Shown: in pieces, positions 24,793 to 32,949 of the stretch
Numbering within the stretch: position 1 is the first letter of the stretch
How the letters are laid out: every line of letters begins with the position of its first letter
Assembly (NCBI RefSeq): GCF_048320135.1
Contig: NZ_CP182947.1
Location: forward strand, 5,394,001-5,458,000
Source of the DNA: Ideonella_A sakaiensis_A
GTDB taxonomy: Bacteria; Pseudomonadota; Gammaproteobacteria; Burkholderiales; Burkholderiaceae_C
Reading direction: 5' to 3'
Length of the DNA: 64,000 bases
Notes under the pieces: model-generated
The model's database searches: none
Seen by the model: the letters and a program-made list of their open reading frames with translations, nothing else
What the model was told of the DNA's origin: nothing
Program-made: the position numbers and the translations under genes

Positions 24793-25464
24793 TCAGCGCA
24801 CCTGGCGTGGCGGCGCCGGCCGCACCAGCGGCGTCGCATCGTTGTGGTGAACGAAGCGCAGCAGATGCGGCAGCATGCGGTCGGCCGCCTGCTCGAGGTC
24901 GATCGTATAGGCATCGACCTGGCCACGGAAATAGCGGTAGAACATCAGCGCCGGGATCGCGACGATCAGGCCGAACGCGGTGTTGTACAGCGCGACCGAA
25001 ATGCCGTGCGCCAGCATCGCCGGGTTGTTGCCGCCGGTCGGTGACTGCGAGCCGAAGATCTCGATCATGCCGATCACGGTGCCGAGCAGACCAAGCAGCG
25101 GAGCGGCCGATGCGATCGTGCCGAGCGTATTCAGGTAACGCTCCATCCGGTGCACCGCGGCACGGCCGGCCGATTCGAAGGTCTTGCGCAGCGAATCCTC
25201 GGTGGCGGCGCGATCCTGCATCACCGCGCGCAGGCCGCTGGCCAGCACCGCGCCGAGCACCGAACTGTTGGCGAGCTTGCCGATCACGTCGGGCGGCGGC
25301 AATTGCGTCTGCGTGACCGTCATCACCTCGTCGAGCAGCCTCGGCGGCGCGATCCGCGTCACCCGCAGGCTGATCAGGCGCTCGATGACCAGCGCCAGCG
25401 CGGCGATCGAGCACAGGATCAATGGCCAGATCGGCCAGCCCGCGGCTTGTATGATCGAAATCAA
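24793..25464 (-). CDS. exbB: ExbB/TolQ-family proton channel of the lipid A operon
   Basis: MotA/TolQ/ExbB proton channel protein of 223 residues with three membrane helices (about 10-30, 112-135 and 155-180). The conserved stretch includes 'LNTLGTIASAAPLLGLLGTV' and 'GISVALYNTAFGLIVAIP'. It lacks the signal peptide and periplasmic extension of the exbB at 17461, so it is a different subtype. It is the first gene of the operon exbB-exbD-lpxK-Trm112-kdsB-adk-SDR. Confidence 0.93.
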   Translation of the reverse strand: MISIIQAAGWPIWPLILCSIAALALVIERLISLRVTRIAPPRLLDEVMTVTQTQLPPPDVIGKLANSSVLGAVLASGLRAVMQDRAATEDSLRKTFESAGRAAVHRMERYLNTLGTIASAAPLLGLLGTVIGMIEIFGSQSPTGGNNPAMLAHGISVALYNTAFGLIVAIPALMFYRYFRGQVDAYTIDLEQAADRMLPHLLRFVHHNDATPLVRPAPPRQVR

Positions 25465-25832
25465 ATCCGGTTCCTCGAAGGTGTCGACCGGCCGCCGAAG
25501 GTCGGCAGCGCTGAAAACTGCCGGCGTGCTGACGGCGGCAGAAGGCGAATTATCACCGAGTGCCTACCGGCCGGCGATCCACCCGGGCGGTGAGGGCCGA
25601 ACCGTTTGCCAGCGTCAAGTCATCCCCCGAAGCTGTGGATAACTTTGTGGGCAAACCGGTGCAATCGCGCTGCAAGCGGCTTCACAACGGGCAAGTCAAC
25701 AAATTGCCACAATTTTGATCAGGAAGAAAGCCTTGCAAATCAATGACTTGCGCGATGTGGAATGCATCCGCGCCCGCCCGGCCACGTGCAGAACATGGAT
25801 TGGCGCGGTTGTGGAGTTCTCGAGTGGCGCCA
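25465..25832. promoter_or_regulatory. Divergent control region of exbB and xseA with a DnaA box
   Basis: No gene is supported in these 368 bases. A perfect DnaA-box consensus (TGTGGATAA, the complement of TTATCCACA) lies at 25634-25642, in the context CTGTGGATAACTTTGTGG. An AT-rich run at about 25695-25745 probably holds the xseA promoter. Confidence 0.5.
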
Positions 25833-27158
25833 ATGCTGGATTTGCGCATGGTTGATGCCCTGAATGCCCCGTCTTTGCTTGGTCGGCAGGTCTGGACGGT
25901 CGCTGCGCTGGTGCATGCGGTGGCCGATGCGCTGGCCGCCCGGTTTGCCGTCTGCACGGTGCGCGGCGAGATTTCGAGCTGGTCGCGCGCCGCCAGCGGA
26001 CATTGCTACTTCAGCCTCAAGGATGTCGACGGCGGCGATGCGCTGCTGCGCTGCGCGATGTTCCGCCGCGCCGCCGGCCTGCTCGATTTTGCGCCGCGCA
26101 ATGGCCAGCTGGTGACGCTGCGCGGCCGGCTTGCGGTCTACGAGCCGCGTGGCGAACTGCAGTTCATCGTCGAGGCGATGCAGCCGGCCGGCGAAGGGGC
26201 CTTGTTCGAGCAGTTTCTGCGGCTGAAGGCCAAGCTCGAGGCGGAAGGGCTGTTCGACCCGGCGCGCAAGCGGCCGCTGCCGCGGTTTGCACGGCGGGTC
26301 GGCATCGTCAGTTCGCTGGGCGGTGCCGCGCTGCACGATGTCGTCAGTTCGTTTCGCCGCCGGGCGCCGCATGTCGAGCTGGTCGTCTACCCGAGCCCGG
26401 TGCAGGGCAGCGAGGCGCCGGCGGCACTGATCGCCGCGCTGCAGCAGGCCGAACAGCGTAACGAAATCGACCTGCTGCTGCTGTGCCGAGGCGGCGGATC
26501 GCTGGAGGACTTGTGGGCCTTCAACGACGAGCGGCTGGTGCGTGCGGTCGCCGCGTGCACGCTGCCGGTGATCTGCGGCGTCGGCCATGAAACCGACGTC
26601 AGCCTGTGCGACTTTGCCGCCGATCTGCGGGCGCCGACGCCGACCGCAGCGGCCGAACTGGCGGTGCCCGCGACCAGCGATTGCCTGCTTGCGCTCGACG
26701 GGCTTGCCGGCCGTTCGCGGCGGCGCCTGCAGCAGCTGCTCGATGGCCATGCGCAACGGCTCGACCGGCTGTCATTGCGGCTGACCCGGCCGTCCGATGC
26801 GGTGCATCGCCAGAGCCGGCGCCTCGATGCGCTGGCCTCGCGGCTTGCCGGCTCAGGCCAGCGCCTGATCGATGCCCAGCGGCAACGCAGCGAGCGGCAG
26901 TTCGAGCGCTTGCGCGTCGCGATCGGCACCGACCTGGCGGCTCATGACCAGCGGCTGCAGCGGCTCGCCGGCGGGCTCGGGGCGCTCGATCCGGCTCGGG
27001 TGCTGAGCCGCGGCTATGCATGGATCAGCGACCGCGACGGCAAGGCGGTGACCTCGGTCGCTTCGCTCGCCGCCGGCGACGAACTGGCGGCCGTGCTGCA
27101 CGACGGCAAAGCGAAGGTGCAGGTAACATCGACCGAACCTGGGGCGCCGCCGCATTGA
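25833..27158 (+). CDS. xseA: Exodeoxyribonuclease VII large subunit
   Basis: Catalytic subunit of the bidirectional single-strand DNA nuclease used in mismatch and recombination repair; about 441 residues. The N-terminal OB fold shows 'VRGEISSWSRAASGHCYFSLKD'-type sequence in parts ('FAVCTVRGEIS', 'GHCYFSLKD'). The nuclease domain has 'RVGIVSSLGGAALHD', 'YPSPVQGSEA', 'CRGGGSLEDLWAFND' and 'CGVGHETDVSLCDFAADLRAPTPTA' in pieces, and the C terminus 'LDPARVLSRGYAW' is typical. The start is uncertain: 25743, 25833 and 25848 are all possible; 25833 gives the usual family length. The small subunit xseB is not nearby. Confidence 0.95.
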   Translation: MLDLRMVDALNAPSLLGRQVWTVAALVHAVADALAARFAVCTVRGEISSWSRAASGHCYFSLKDVDGGDALLRCAMFRRAAGLLDFAPRNGQLVTLRGRLAVYEPRGELQFIVEAMQPAGEGALFEQFLRLKAKLEAEGLFDPARKRPLPRFARRVGIVSSLGGAALHDVVSSFRRRAPHVELVVYPSPVQGSEAPAALIAALQQAEQRNEIDLLLLCRGGGSLEDLWAFNDERLVRAVAACTLPVICGVGHETDVSLCDFAADLRAPTPTAAAELAVPATSDCLLALDGLAGRSRRRLQQLLDGHAQRLDRLSLRLTRPSDAVHRQSRRLDALASRLAGSGQRLIDAQRQRSERQFERLRVAIGTDLAAHDQRLQRLAGGLGALDPARVLSRGYAWISDRDGKAVTSVASLAAGDELAAVLHDGKAKVQVTSTEPGAPPH

Positions 27159-27295
27159 CCGCGCCGCAGGTGGTGGCCAATCACTCGTCAGCGAAGCGGC
27201 TGCCTACAATCGCCGAACAGAACGGTCCGACGCGTGGTCTGCGCTGCCCGCCGGATCGGCTTCAACAACACTTGCAACACTGGAAAAGGATGACC

Positions 27296-27877
27296 ATGGA
27301 ACATACCCTGCCGCCGCTGCCTTATGCGATCGATGCCCTGGCGCCCCATCTCAGCAAGGAAACGCTGGAGTACCACCACGGCAAGCATCACAACGCCTAT
27401 GTGGTGAACCTGAACAACCTGCAGAAGGGCACCGAGTTCGAGTCGATGGACCTCGAGGCCATCGTCAAGAAATCCAGCGGGGGCATCTACAACAATGCTG
27501 CCCAGATCTGGAACCACACGTTTTTCTGGAACTGCATGAAGCCGTCCGGCGGCGGCGAGCCGAAGGGCAAGCTGGCCGACGCGATCAATGCGAAATTCGG
27601 CAGCCACGCCGCGTTCAAGGAAGCGTTCACGAAGAGCGCGGTCGGCAATTTCGGCTCCGGCTGGACCTGGCTGGTGAAGAAGTCCGACGGCAGCGTCGAC
27701 ATCGTCAACATGGGTGCTGCCGGCACGCCGCTGACGACCGGTGACACGCCGCTGCTGACGATCGACGTCTGGGAGCATGCCTACTACATCGACTACCGCA
27801 ACCTGCGTCCGAAGTGGGTCGAGACCTTCCTGACCTCGCTGGTCAACTGGGAATTCGCGGAGAAGAATTTCGCCTGA
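27296..27877 (+). CDS. sodB: Iron superoxide dismutase
   Basis: Converts superoxide to oxygen and hydrogen peroxide in the cytoplasm. From the ATG at 27296 (AAGGA 5 bases upstream) the protein has 193 residues, the same length as E. coli SodB. The metal ligands are present as the second His of 'YHHGKHH', His in 'QIWNHTFFW', and Asp and His in 'DVWEHAYYIDY'. The Gln of 'NNAAQIWNH' in the N-terminal half is the mark of the iron form rather than the manganese form. A terminator follows at 27925-27949. Confidence 0.97.
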   Translation: MEHTLPPLPYAIDALAPHLSKETLEYHHGKHHNAYVVNLNNLQKGTEFESMDLEAIVKKSSGGIYNNAAQIWNHTFFWNCMKPSGGGEPKGKLADAINAKFGSHAAFKEAFTKSAVGNFGSGWTWLVKKSDGSVDIVNMGAAGTPLTTGDTPLLTIDVWEHAYYIDYRNLRPKWVETFLTSLVNWEFAEKNFA

Positions 27878-27924
27878 TCGATCGTGATCGCAGCGGCGGC
27901 GCCTGGCGCCGCTGCACCGCAGAC

Positions 27925-27949
27925 AAGCCGGCATCAGCCGGCTTTTTTT
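27925..27949 (+). terminator. Rho-independent terminator of sodB
   Basis: AGCCGGC-ATCA-GCCGGCT (arms 27926-27932 and 27937-27943) is directly followed by seven T residues. It lies about 50 bases after the sodB stop. Confidence 0.93.
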
Positions 27950-27995
27950 CGCCTGTTTGTCGAGAGGACATCCGTTGCAAGCCAAAGCATGTTCT

Positions 27996-28021
27996 AATTG
28001 GATTCCAGATAGATTCCAATT
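27996..28021. promoter_or_regulatory. Operator-like inverted repeat ahead of the ribbon-helix-helix gene
   Basis: Arms AATTGGATTC (27996-28005) and GATTCCAATT (28012-28021) match as an inverted repeat at 9 of 10 positions around a 6-base spacer. It ends 7 bases before the ATG at 28029, an ideal place for autorepression by the adjacent ribbon-helix-helix protein. The AT content also stands out from its GC-rich surroundings. Confidence 0.6.
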
Positions 28022-28028
28022 GGAGTAC

Positions 28029-28451
28029 ATGATCGCTTCCAACCAGATCGAGCCACGGCCACGTGCCGGCGAAACCGAAAAGATGACGGTCAATGTCGGC
28101 GTCGTCGACCTCGGCCAGGTCGACCTGCTGGTGCAGGAAGGCTTTTATTCGAACCGCTCCGACCTGATCCGCACCGCGCTGCGCAACCAGCTGGCGCAAC
28201 ACGCCGATGTGCTGAAGCAGACGGTTGCCCGCCGCATGTTGACGGTTGGGCTGCAGCATCTGGCCCGCGCGGATCTCGAACGCGTCGTCGCTGCCGGCGA
28301 GCGTCTGCAGGTGCAAGTGGTCGGTCTGGCCCGCATCGCCGACGACGTGACGCCCGAGCTTGCGCTTGAAGCCATCGAATCGGTGACCGTGCTCGGCGCA
28401 TTCCAGGCCAGCCCGGCGGTACGCCGCGCGCTGGCCGGCCGCATCCAATGA
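28029..28451 (+). CDS. CopG/Arc-type ribbon-helix-helix transcriptional regulator
   Basis: Small DNA-binding protein of 140 residues. The ribbon-helix-helix domain begins around residue 19: a beta-strand 'MTVNVGVVDLGQVDLLV' followed by 'GFYSNRSDLIRTALRNQL', the classical RHH helix pair. A C-terminal domain of about 80 residues ('VVGLARIADDVTPELALEAIESVTVLGAF') probably senses or oligomerises. The ATG at 28083 directly before the RHH strand is an alternative start and would give 122 residues. Its stop overlaps the ATG of the downstream depolymerase, so the pair is one operon. Autoregulation through the dyad at 27996-28021 is inferred. Confidence 0.8.
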   Translation: MIASNQIEPRPRAGETEKMTVNVGVVDLGQVDLLVQEGFYSNRSDLIRTALRNQLAQHADVLKQTVARRMLTVGLQHLARADLERVVAAGERLQVQVVGLARIADDVTPELALEAIESVTVLGAFQASPAVRRALAGRIQ

Positions 28452-29665
28452 CCTCCAGAACCAACCCGAAGGACCTGATGAAACCATTTTTCGCGACGCG
28501 CTCTTCGTTGCCTGGCTTCGATGCCAGTGCTGTCAATGCAACGATCGAGCGCGCGCTGGCCGACGCCGGCATCGACACCCGCAGTGGTCCGATGCGCGCT
28601 GTCACCGAGACGATCCGCAATGCGCTCGGCTCGGCGGGTTCGGCCGCTGCAGCTGCGCCGCCAGCCGACGCCGACATCATCGATGTCACGGCGCATGTCG
28701 TCGACCGGCAGCCCGATGCGCCGCCCGAAGCAGCCGGGCGTCGATCGTCCGCTGCCGGTTCGTTCACGATGCAGCATTTCAGCAACCATGCCGGCGCACG
28801 GTCGTATCGGCTCTATATCCCCGCGACAGGCGGCGAGGGGCCACGTCCGCTGCTGGTGATGCTGCACGGCTGCACGCAGAGCGCCGAGGATTTTGCGGCC
28901 GGTACAAGGATGAACGAGCTGGCCGAGCGGCACGGTTTTTTCGTCGTCTACCCGGAGCAGAGCGCGCAGGCCAATCCGTCACGTTGCTGGAACTGGTTCA
29001 ACCGCGATGACCAGCAGCGCGACCGTGGTGAACCGGCGCTGCTGGCAGGGCTGGTTCGCGAGGTCGCGGCGCGGCACGATGTCGACCGCGGCGCAATGTA
29101 TGTCGCCGGCCTGTCTGCCGGCGCCGCAATGGCGGTGATCCTCGGCGAGACCCATCCCGATCTTTTCGCCGCGGTCGGCGCCCATTCGGGGCTGCCCTAT
29201 GGCAGCGCGCACGACATCGCGTCGGCGATGGCAGCGATGAAAGGCGGGCGCAGCGGCATGCCGGCACTGAAGCCCCATGCCGGCGGCGCAGCCGCGCCGC
29301 CGACGCGCATCACACAGGCGGTGCCGACAATCGTCTTCCACGGCGACCGCGACCACACCGTCCGGCACAGCAATGGCAGCCAGATCGTGATGCAGGCCGA
29401 AGCGGTGCATCGCGCCCATCCTGATCGACCGCCGCTCAAAGCCAGCAAGGCGCAGGCTGCCGGCGCCGGCGGCCGGCGCCATACGCGCACCGTGTACAAC
29501 GACGACAGTGGCCGCCCGCACATCGAGCACTGGACGCTGCACGGTGCAGGCCATGCCTGGTCGGGCGGCAGTGCGAACGGCTCCTACACCGATGGCAACG
29601 GCCCGGATGCGTCGGCCGAGATGCTGCGCTTTTTCCTCGCCCAGCGTCGAGTGGCTTGCGCCTGA
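28448..29665 (+). CDS. PHB-depolymerase-family esterase (LpqC-like alpha/beta hydrolase)
   Basis: Serine hydrolase of 405 residues, translationally coupled (ATGA) to the upstream regulator. The catalytic domain starts near residue 105 ('FSNHAGARSYRLYIP'). It contains the oxyanion 'MLHGCTQSAEDFAAGTRMN', the nucleophile elbow 'GLSAGAAM', an Asp in 'FHGDRDHTV' and a C-terminal His in 'GAGHAWSGG'. No signal peptide is visible, so it is probably cytoplasmic, unlike many secreted family members. The first 100 residues, with an amphipathic stretch 'NATIERALADAGIDTR', look unrelated to the hydrolase fold. The substrate is unproven; short polyhydroxybutyrate or other polyesters are the family default. 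Confidence 0.85.
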   Translation: MTSRTNPKDLMKPFFATRSSLPGFDASAVNATIERALADAGIDTRSGPMRAVTETIRNALGSAGSAAAAAPPADADIIDVTAHVVDRQPDAPPEAAGRRSSAAGSFTMQHFSNHAGARSYRLYIPATGGEGPRPLLVMLHGCTQSAEDFAAGTRMNELAERHGFFVVYPEQSAQANPSRCWNWFNRDDQQRDRGEPALLAGLVREVAARHDVDRGAMYVAGLSAGAAMAVILGETHPDLFAAVGAHSGLPYGSAHDIASAMAAMKGGRSGMPALKPHAGGAAAPPTRITQAVPTIVFHGDRDHTVRHSNGSQIVMQAEAVHRAHPDRPPLKASKAQAAGAGGRRHTRTVYNDDSGRPHIEHWTLHGAGHAWSGGSANGSYTDGNGPDASAEMLRFFLAQRRVACA

Positions 29666-29699
29666 CGGCAGCGCTACCGGCGGCCTGCGCGGCCGTCGC

Positions 29700-30176
29700 T
29701 CACTGACGGCCGAACGGCGCTCCGCTGATTTTGCTGCCGGCCTTCAGGCCACGCTTGGCAAACCAGCCCTGGTGCATCTCGAGCACGAAACGCACCGGTT
29801 TGCTCGAGCAGTGCGAATCGAGCGTCTGCGGTTTCATGTCCTCGATGTTGACGATGCTGCCGTCGTCGGCGATGAAGGCGGCAGACAGTGGCAGCGGTGT
29901 ATTGCGCATCCAGAAACACTGCTGCGCCGGCGCGTCGAAGATGAACAGCATGCCTTCGTTGGCGCCCATCTCGGTGCGGAACATCAGGCCGGTGCTGCGT
30001 TCTTCCGGCGACGCCGCAACCATCGCGTTCATCACGTGGATGCCGGCGTTCAGCTGCACCGTCGGCAGCCGTTGCGGCACGCCCTGGGCCTGCGCATGCG
30101 ACGCGAACAGCAACGCCATGGCCAGTGCGGCTGCGCGCACCGCGGCGATCGATGCAAATGAGTTGATCTGTGTCAT
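29700..30176 (-). CDS. DUF192 secreted protein
   Basis: Exported protein of 158 residues with a signal peptide ending at 'HAQA-QG' (about residue 31) and a DUF192 domain. Signature elements are 'RSTGLMFRTEMGANEGMLFIFD' in parts ('GLMFRTEM', 'GMLFIFD'), 'FWMRNTPLPLSAAFI' and 'VRFVLEMHQGWFAKRGLKAGSKI' ('VLEMHQGWF'). The biochemical role of DUF192 is unknown. It converges on the hydrolase gene and diverges from ccoI. Confidence 0.88.
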   Translation of the reverse strand: MTQINSFASIAAVRAAALAMALLFASHAQAQGVPQRLPTVQLNAGIHVMNAMVAASPEERSTGLMFRTEMGANEGMLFIFDAPAQQCFWMRNTPLPLSAAFIADDGSIVNIEDMKPQTLDSHCSSKPVRFVLEMHQGWFAKRGLKAGSKISGAPFGRQ

Positions 30177-30238
30177 GGGGTGTCGGGCCGGTACTGGCTA
30201 GATTATCGACGGTCGCGGCGCTGCCGTGCTGCGGCGGC

Positions 30239-32701
30239 ATGGCCGCAACCCCTTCCTTCCCGATGTCTTCCCCGCCACCTCACGCCCCGCTGCACCGCAT
30301 TGCTGCCGACGAACCGACAGGCGGATTGGCTGGCGATGCCGTTTCGGCGATCGACGATCCGGTCGAGCTTGCGCGTTATACGCACTGGCAGCAAGCCGCC
30401 GATGGTCAGCAGCTGGCGACCTCGCAGCTGCAGATTTCTGGCATCTATTGCGCCGCCTGCGCCGGCGGCATCGAGGCCGCGTTGCGGGCGGTGCCAGGCG
30501 TCGTCGACGCGAAGGTCAATGCCGCGAGCGCGCGAGCCGAGGTGGTGTGGCAGCCCTCGCTGACCAGGCCGTCGAGGCTGATCGCTGCGGTGCGTGCCAT
30601 CGGCTACGATGCCGCACCCGATCTCGCCGCGCCGGCGCGGCAGCTGCGGCTGCGTGAATCGCGGCAGGCCTGCTGGCGCTTGTTCGTCGCCGGTTTCTGC
30701 ATGATGCAGGTGATGATGTATGCGACGCCGGTTTATCTGGCCAAGGCCGGTGAGTTGCCGGCCGACCAGTTGCGGCTGCTGCACTGGGCCGGCTGGCTGC
30801 TGACGCTGCCGGTGCTGCTGTTCTCGGCGCGGCCCTTGTTTGCCGGTGCCTGGCAAAGTGTGCGCCGGTGCCGCATTGCGATGGACGTGCCGGTTGTGCT
30901 CGGCCTGCTGATCGCCTTCATCGCCAGTTCCGGCGCGACCTTCGATCCGGGCGGAATCTTCGGCCACGAGGTGTATTACGACTCGGTGACGATGTTCGTC
31001 TTCCTGCTGCTCGGTGCACGATCGCTCGAATTGCGGGCGCGCCATCAGGCCGCGCTGGCGCTCGAAGGCGGGGCGGTGCAGCTGCCCGATCGGGTCGAGC
31101 GGCTTGCCGCAGACGGTAGCGGCGAATTCGTGCATCCGGCGCGGCTGGCCATCGGTGACCGCGTGAAGGTGCTCGCCGGCCAGCTGTTCCCGGCCGATGG
31201 GCGCGTGCGCGACGGTCGCACGCAGGCCGACGAATCGCTGCTCAGCGGCGAGTCGGCCGCCGTTGCGAAGCAGGCCGGCGATGAGGTGCTGGCCGGCAGC
31301 ATCAACCTGCGCGCACCGGTGCTGATCGAGGTCGAGCGGGTCGGTGCCGATACACGGCACGATGCGGTGATCGCGCTGATGAGGCAGGCCGCAAGCGAGC
31401 GGCCGCAGGCGATGCGGGCCGTCGACCGGCTTGCCGCACCGTTCCTGTGGCTGGTGCTGCTGCTGGCTGCGGCGGCGGCGCTGGTTTGGTCGATGATCGA
31501 TCCGTCACGGGTCGTCTGGGTTGCGGTGTCGGTGCTGATCGTCACCTGTCCGTGTGCGTTGTCGCTGGCAACGCCATCGGTGCTGCTGGCTGCCGGCGGC
31601 GCATTGACGAAGGTCGGCCTGCTGCCGCGTCGGCTCGGCACACTCGAGCAACTCGCGACGATCGACACCATCGTCTTCGACAAGACCGGAACCCTGACCG
31701 ACGACCGCCTGCGCATCGTCGGTCATTGCCTGCCGGCCGCGGGCGTTGGCGAATGCGGTGACGATCTGCTCGGCGCAGCCGCATCGCTTGCCGCATGGAG
31801 TTCGCACCCGGCGTCGCGGGCGCTGGTTGATGCCGCCGCGGCATCCGGCGAGGGTCGTGCCGCGATCGCCTGGACCGACATCGAGGAGTTGGCTGGTGAA
31901 GGCGTGCAGGCGCGTGATGAAGGCGGGCGCATCTTCCGACTCGGCCGTGAACAATGGGTCGCCGCCGCATCCAGTGTGAAAGTCGACGCAGGACATCGGT
32001 CGATTGATGATCGGTCGACGAGTGTTGCATTCGGACCGCTCGGTGCGCCGGCGATCCGCTTCGAACTCGCCGAGACCTTGCGCGACGGCGCGATCGAGAC
32101 GGTGCGGCTGCTGCAATCGCGCGGGCTGCAGCTGCTGATTGCATCGGGCGACCAGCCAGGTCGCGTCGCGCACCTGGCGGACCGGCTCGGCATCAGCGAT
32201 GCCCGTGGCGGTCTGCGGCCGCACGACAAGCTGGCGCTGCTCGATGCGCTGCAGGCGCAGGGTCGGCGCGTCCTGATGATCGGCGACGGCCTGAACGACG
32301 CGCCGGTGCTTGCGAAGGCCGATGTGTCGATCGCGCTCGGCCATGGTTCGCAGCTCAGCCAGCTGCAGTCGGACGCGGTGCTGTTGTCGGCGCGGCTCGG
32401 CGCAATCGATGATGCGCGGCAGATCGCTTTGCGTGCACGCCATGTGATCCGGCAGAACCTCGGCTGGGCACTGGCCTACAACCTCACCTGCATTCCGCTT
32501 GCGCTGGCCGGTTTTCTGCCACCGTGGGCGGCAGGCGCCGGCATGGCCGGCAGTTCACTGCTGGTGGCGCTGAATGCACTGCGGGCGGGGCGTCTGCCGG
32601 CATCGTCGCAGCGATCGCTCGATCACGTTGCAGCGCCTGCACGCACGCTGCCCAAGCGCAGCGTGATGCCTGCTGCCGAAACACTCGGCGCGGCCAGCTG
32701 A
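30239..32701 (+). CDS. ccoI: Copper-translocating P-type ATPase for cbb3 oxidase assembly
   Basis: Inner-membrane P1B-type ATPase of about 820 residues that supplies copper for the cbb3 oxidase. The N-terminal metal site is 'GIYCAACAGGIEAAL' (CxxC). The transport motif is 'CPC' in 'VTCPCALSLATPS', phosphorylation occurs at 'DKTGTLT', and the hinge is 'GDGLNDAPVL'. Six to eight membrane helices are visible. The location directly before ccoS and ccoN identifies it as CcoI/FixI rather than a copper-export CopA. The start is uncertain: 30239 or 30263 both fit. Confidence 0.94.
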   Translation: MAATPSFPMSSPPPHAPLHRIAADEPTGGLAGDAVSAIDDPVELARYTHWQQAADGQQLATSQLQISGIYCAACAGGIEAALRAVPGVVDAKVNAASARAEVVWQPSLTRPSRLIAAVRAIGYDAAPDLAAPARQLRLRESRQACWRLFVAGFCMMQVMMYATPVYLAKAGELPADQLRLLHWAGWLLTLPVLLFSARPLFAGAWQSVRRCRIAMDVPVVLGLLIAFIASSGATFDPGGIFGHEVYYDSVTMFVFLLLGARSLELRARHQAALALEGGAVQLPDRVERLAADGSGEFVHPARLAIGDRVKVLAGQLFPADGRVRDGRTQADESLLSGESAAVAKQAGDEVLAGSINLRAPVLIEVERVGADTRHDAVIALMRQAASERPQAMRAVDRLAAPFLWLVLLLAAAAALVWSMIDPSRVVWVAVSVLIVTCPCALSLATPSVLLAAGGALTKVGLLPRRLGTLEQLATIDTIVFDKTGTLTDDRLRIVGHCLPAAGVGECGDDLLGAAASLAAWSSHPASRALVDAAAASGEGRAAIAWTDIEELAGEGVQARDEGGRIFRLGREQWVAAASSVKVDAGHRSIDDRSTSVAFGPLGAPAIRFELAETLRDGAIETVRLLQSRGLQLLIASGDQPGRVAHLADRLGISDARGGLRPHDKLALLDALQAQGRRVLMIGDGLNDAPVLAKADVSIALGHGSQLSQLQSDAVLLSARLGAIDDARQIALRARHVIRQNLGWALAYNLTCIPLALAGFLPPWAAGAGMAGSSLLVALNALRAGRLPASSQRSLDHVAAPARTLPKRSVMPAAETLGAAS

Positions 32702-32719
32702 TCGCAAGCGGCCGACACG

Positions 32720-32902
32720 ATGGACGTCCTCTTCCTGCTGATTCCGTTGTCGGTGGTACTGGTGCTGCTGATCATCATCGTCTTTGCATGGGCCGTTTTT
32801 TCGGGCCAGTTCGACGATCTCGAACGTGAGGGCGAGCGGATCTTCGAGGCTGATGGCAAGCCGCTTGATCGGGATCAAACGCCACCACCAGGCCTGCGCT
32901 GA
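32720..32902 (+). CDS. ccoS: cbb3 oxidase assembly protein CcoS
   Basis: Small membrane protein of 60 residues with one N-terminal helix ('VLFLLIPLSVVLVLLIIIVFAW' in pieces) and the family motif 'FSGQFDDLEREGERIF'. CcoS is needed for cofactor insertion into CcoN. It starts 18 bases after ccoI. The final codons overlap a perfect Fnr box at 32865-32878, which apparently serves the downstream ccoN promoter. Confidence 0.95.
   Translation: MDVLFLLIPLSVVLVLLIIIVFAWAVFSGQFDDLEREGERIFEADGKPLDRDQTPPPGLR
32865..32878. promoter_or_regulatory. Perfect Fnr/Anr box ahead of ccoNOQP
   Basis: TTGATCGGGATCAA is a perfect match to the TTGAT-N4-ATCAA consensus. Its centre (32871.5) places a class II start site near 32913. 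A GACACT sequence at 32901-32906, with the key A2 and T6 of a -10 element, is correctly positioned. The leader to the ccoN ATG would be about 37 bases. The site lies inside the ccoS coding region. Confidence 0.85.
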
Positions 32903-32949
32903 CACTGGGCGCCGGTCATCAGGCCGGACAAACAGTGGGAGCAAAACGA

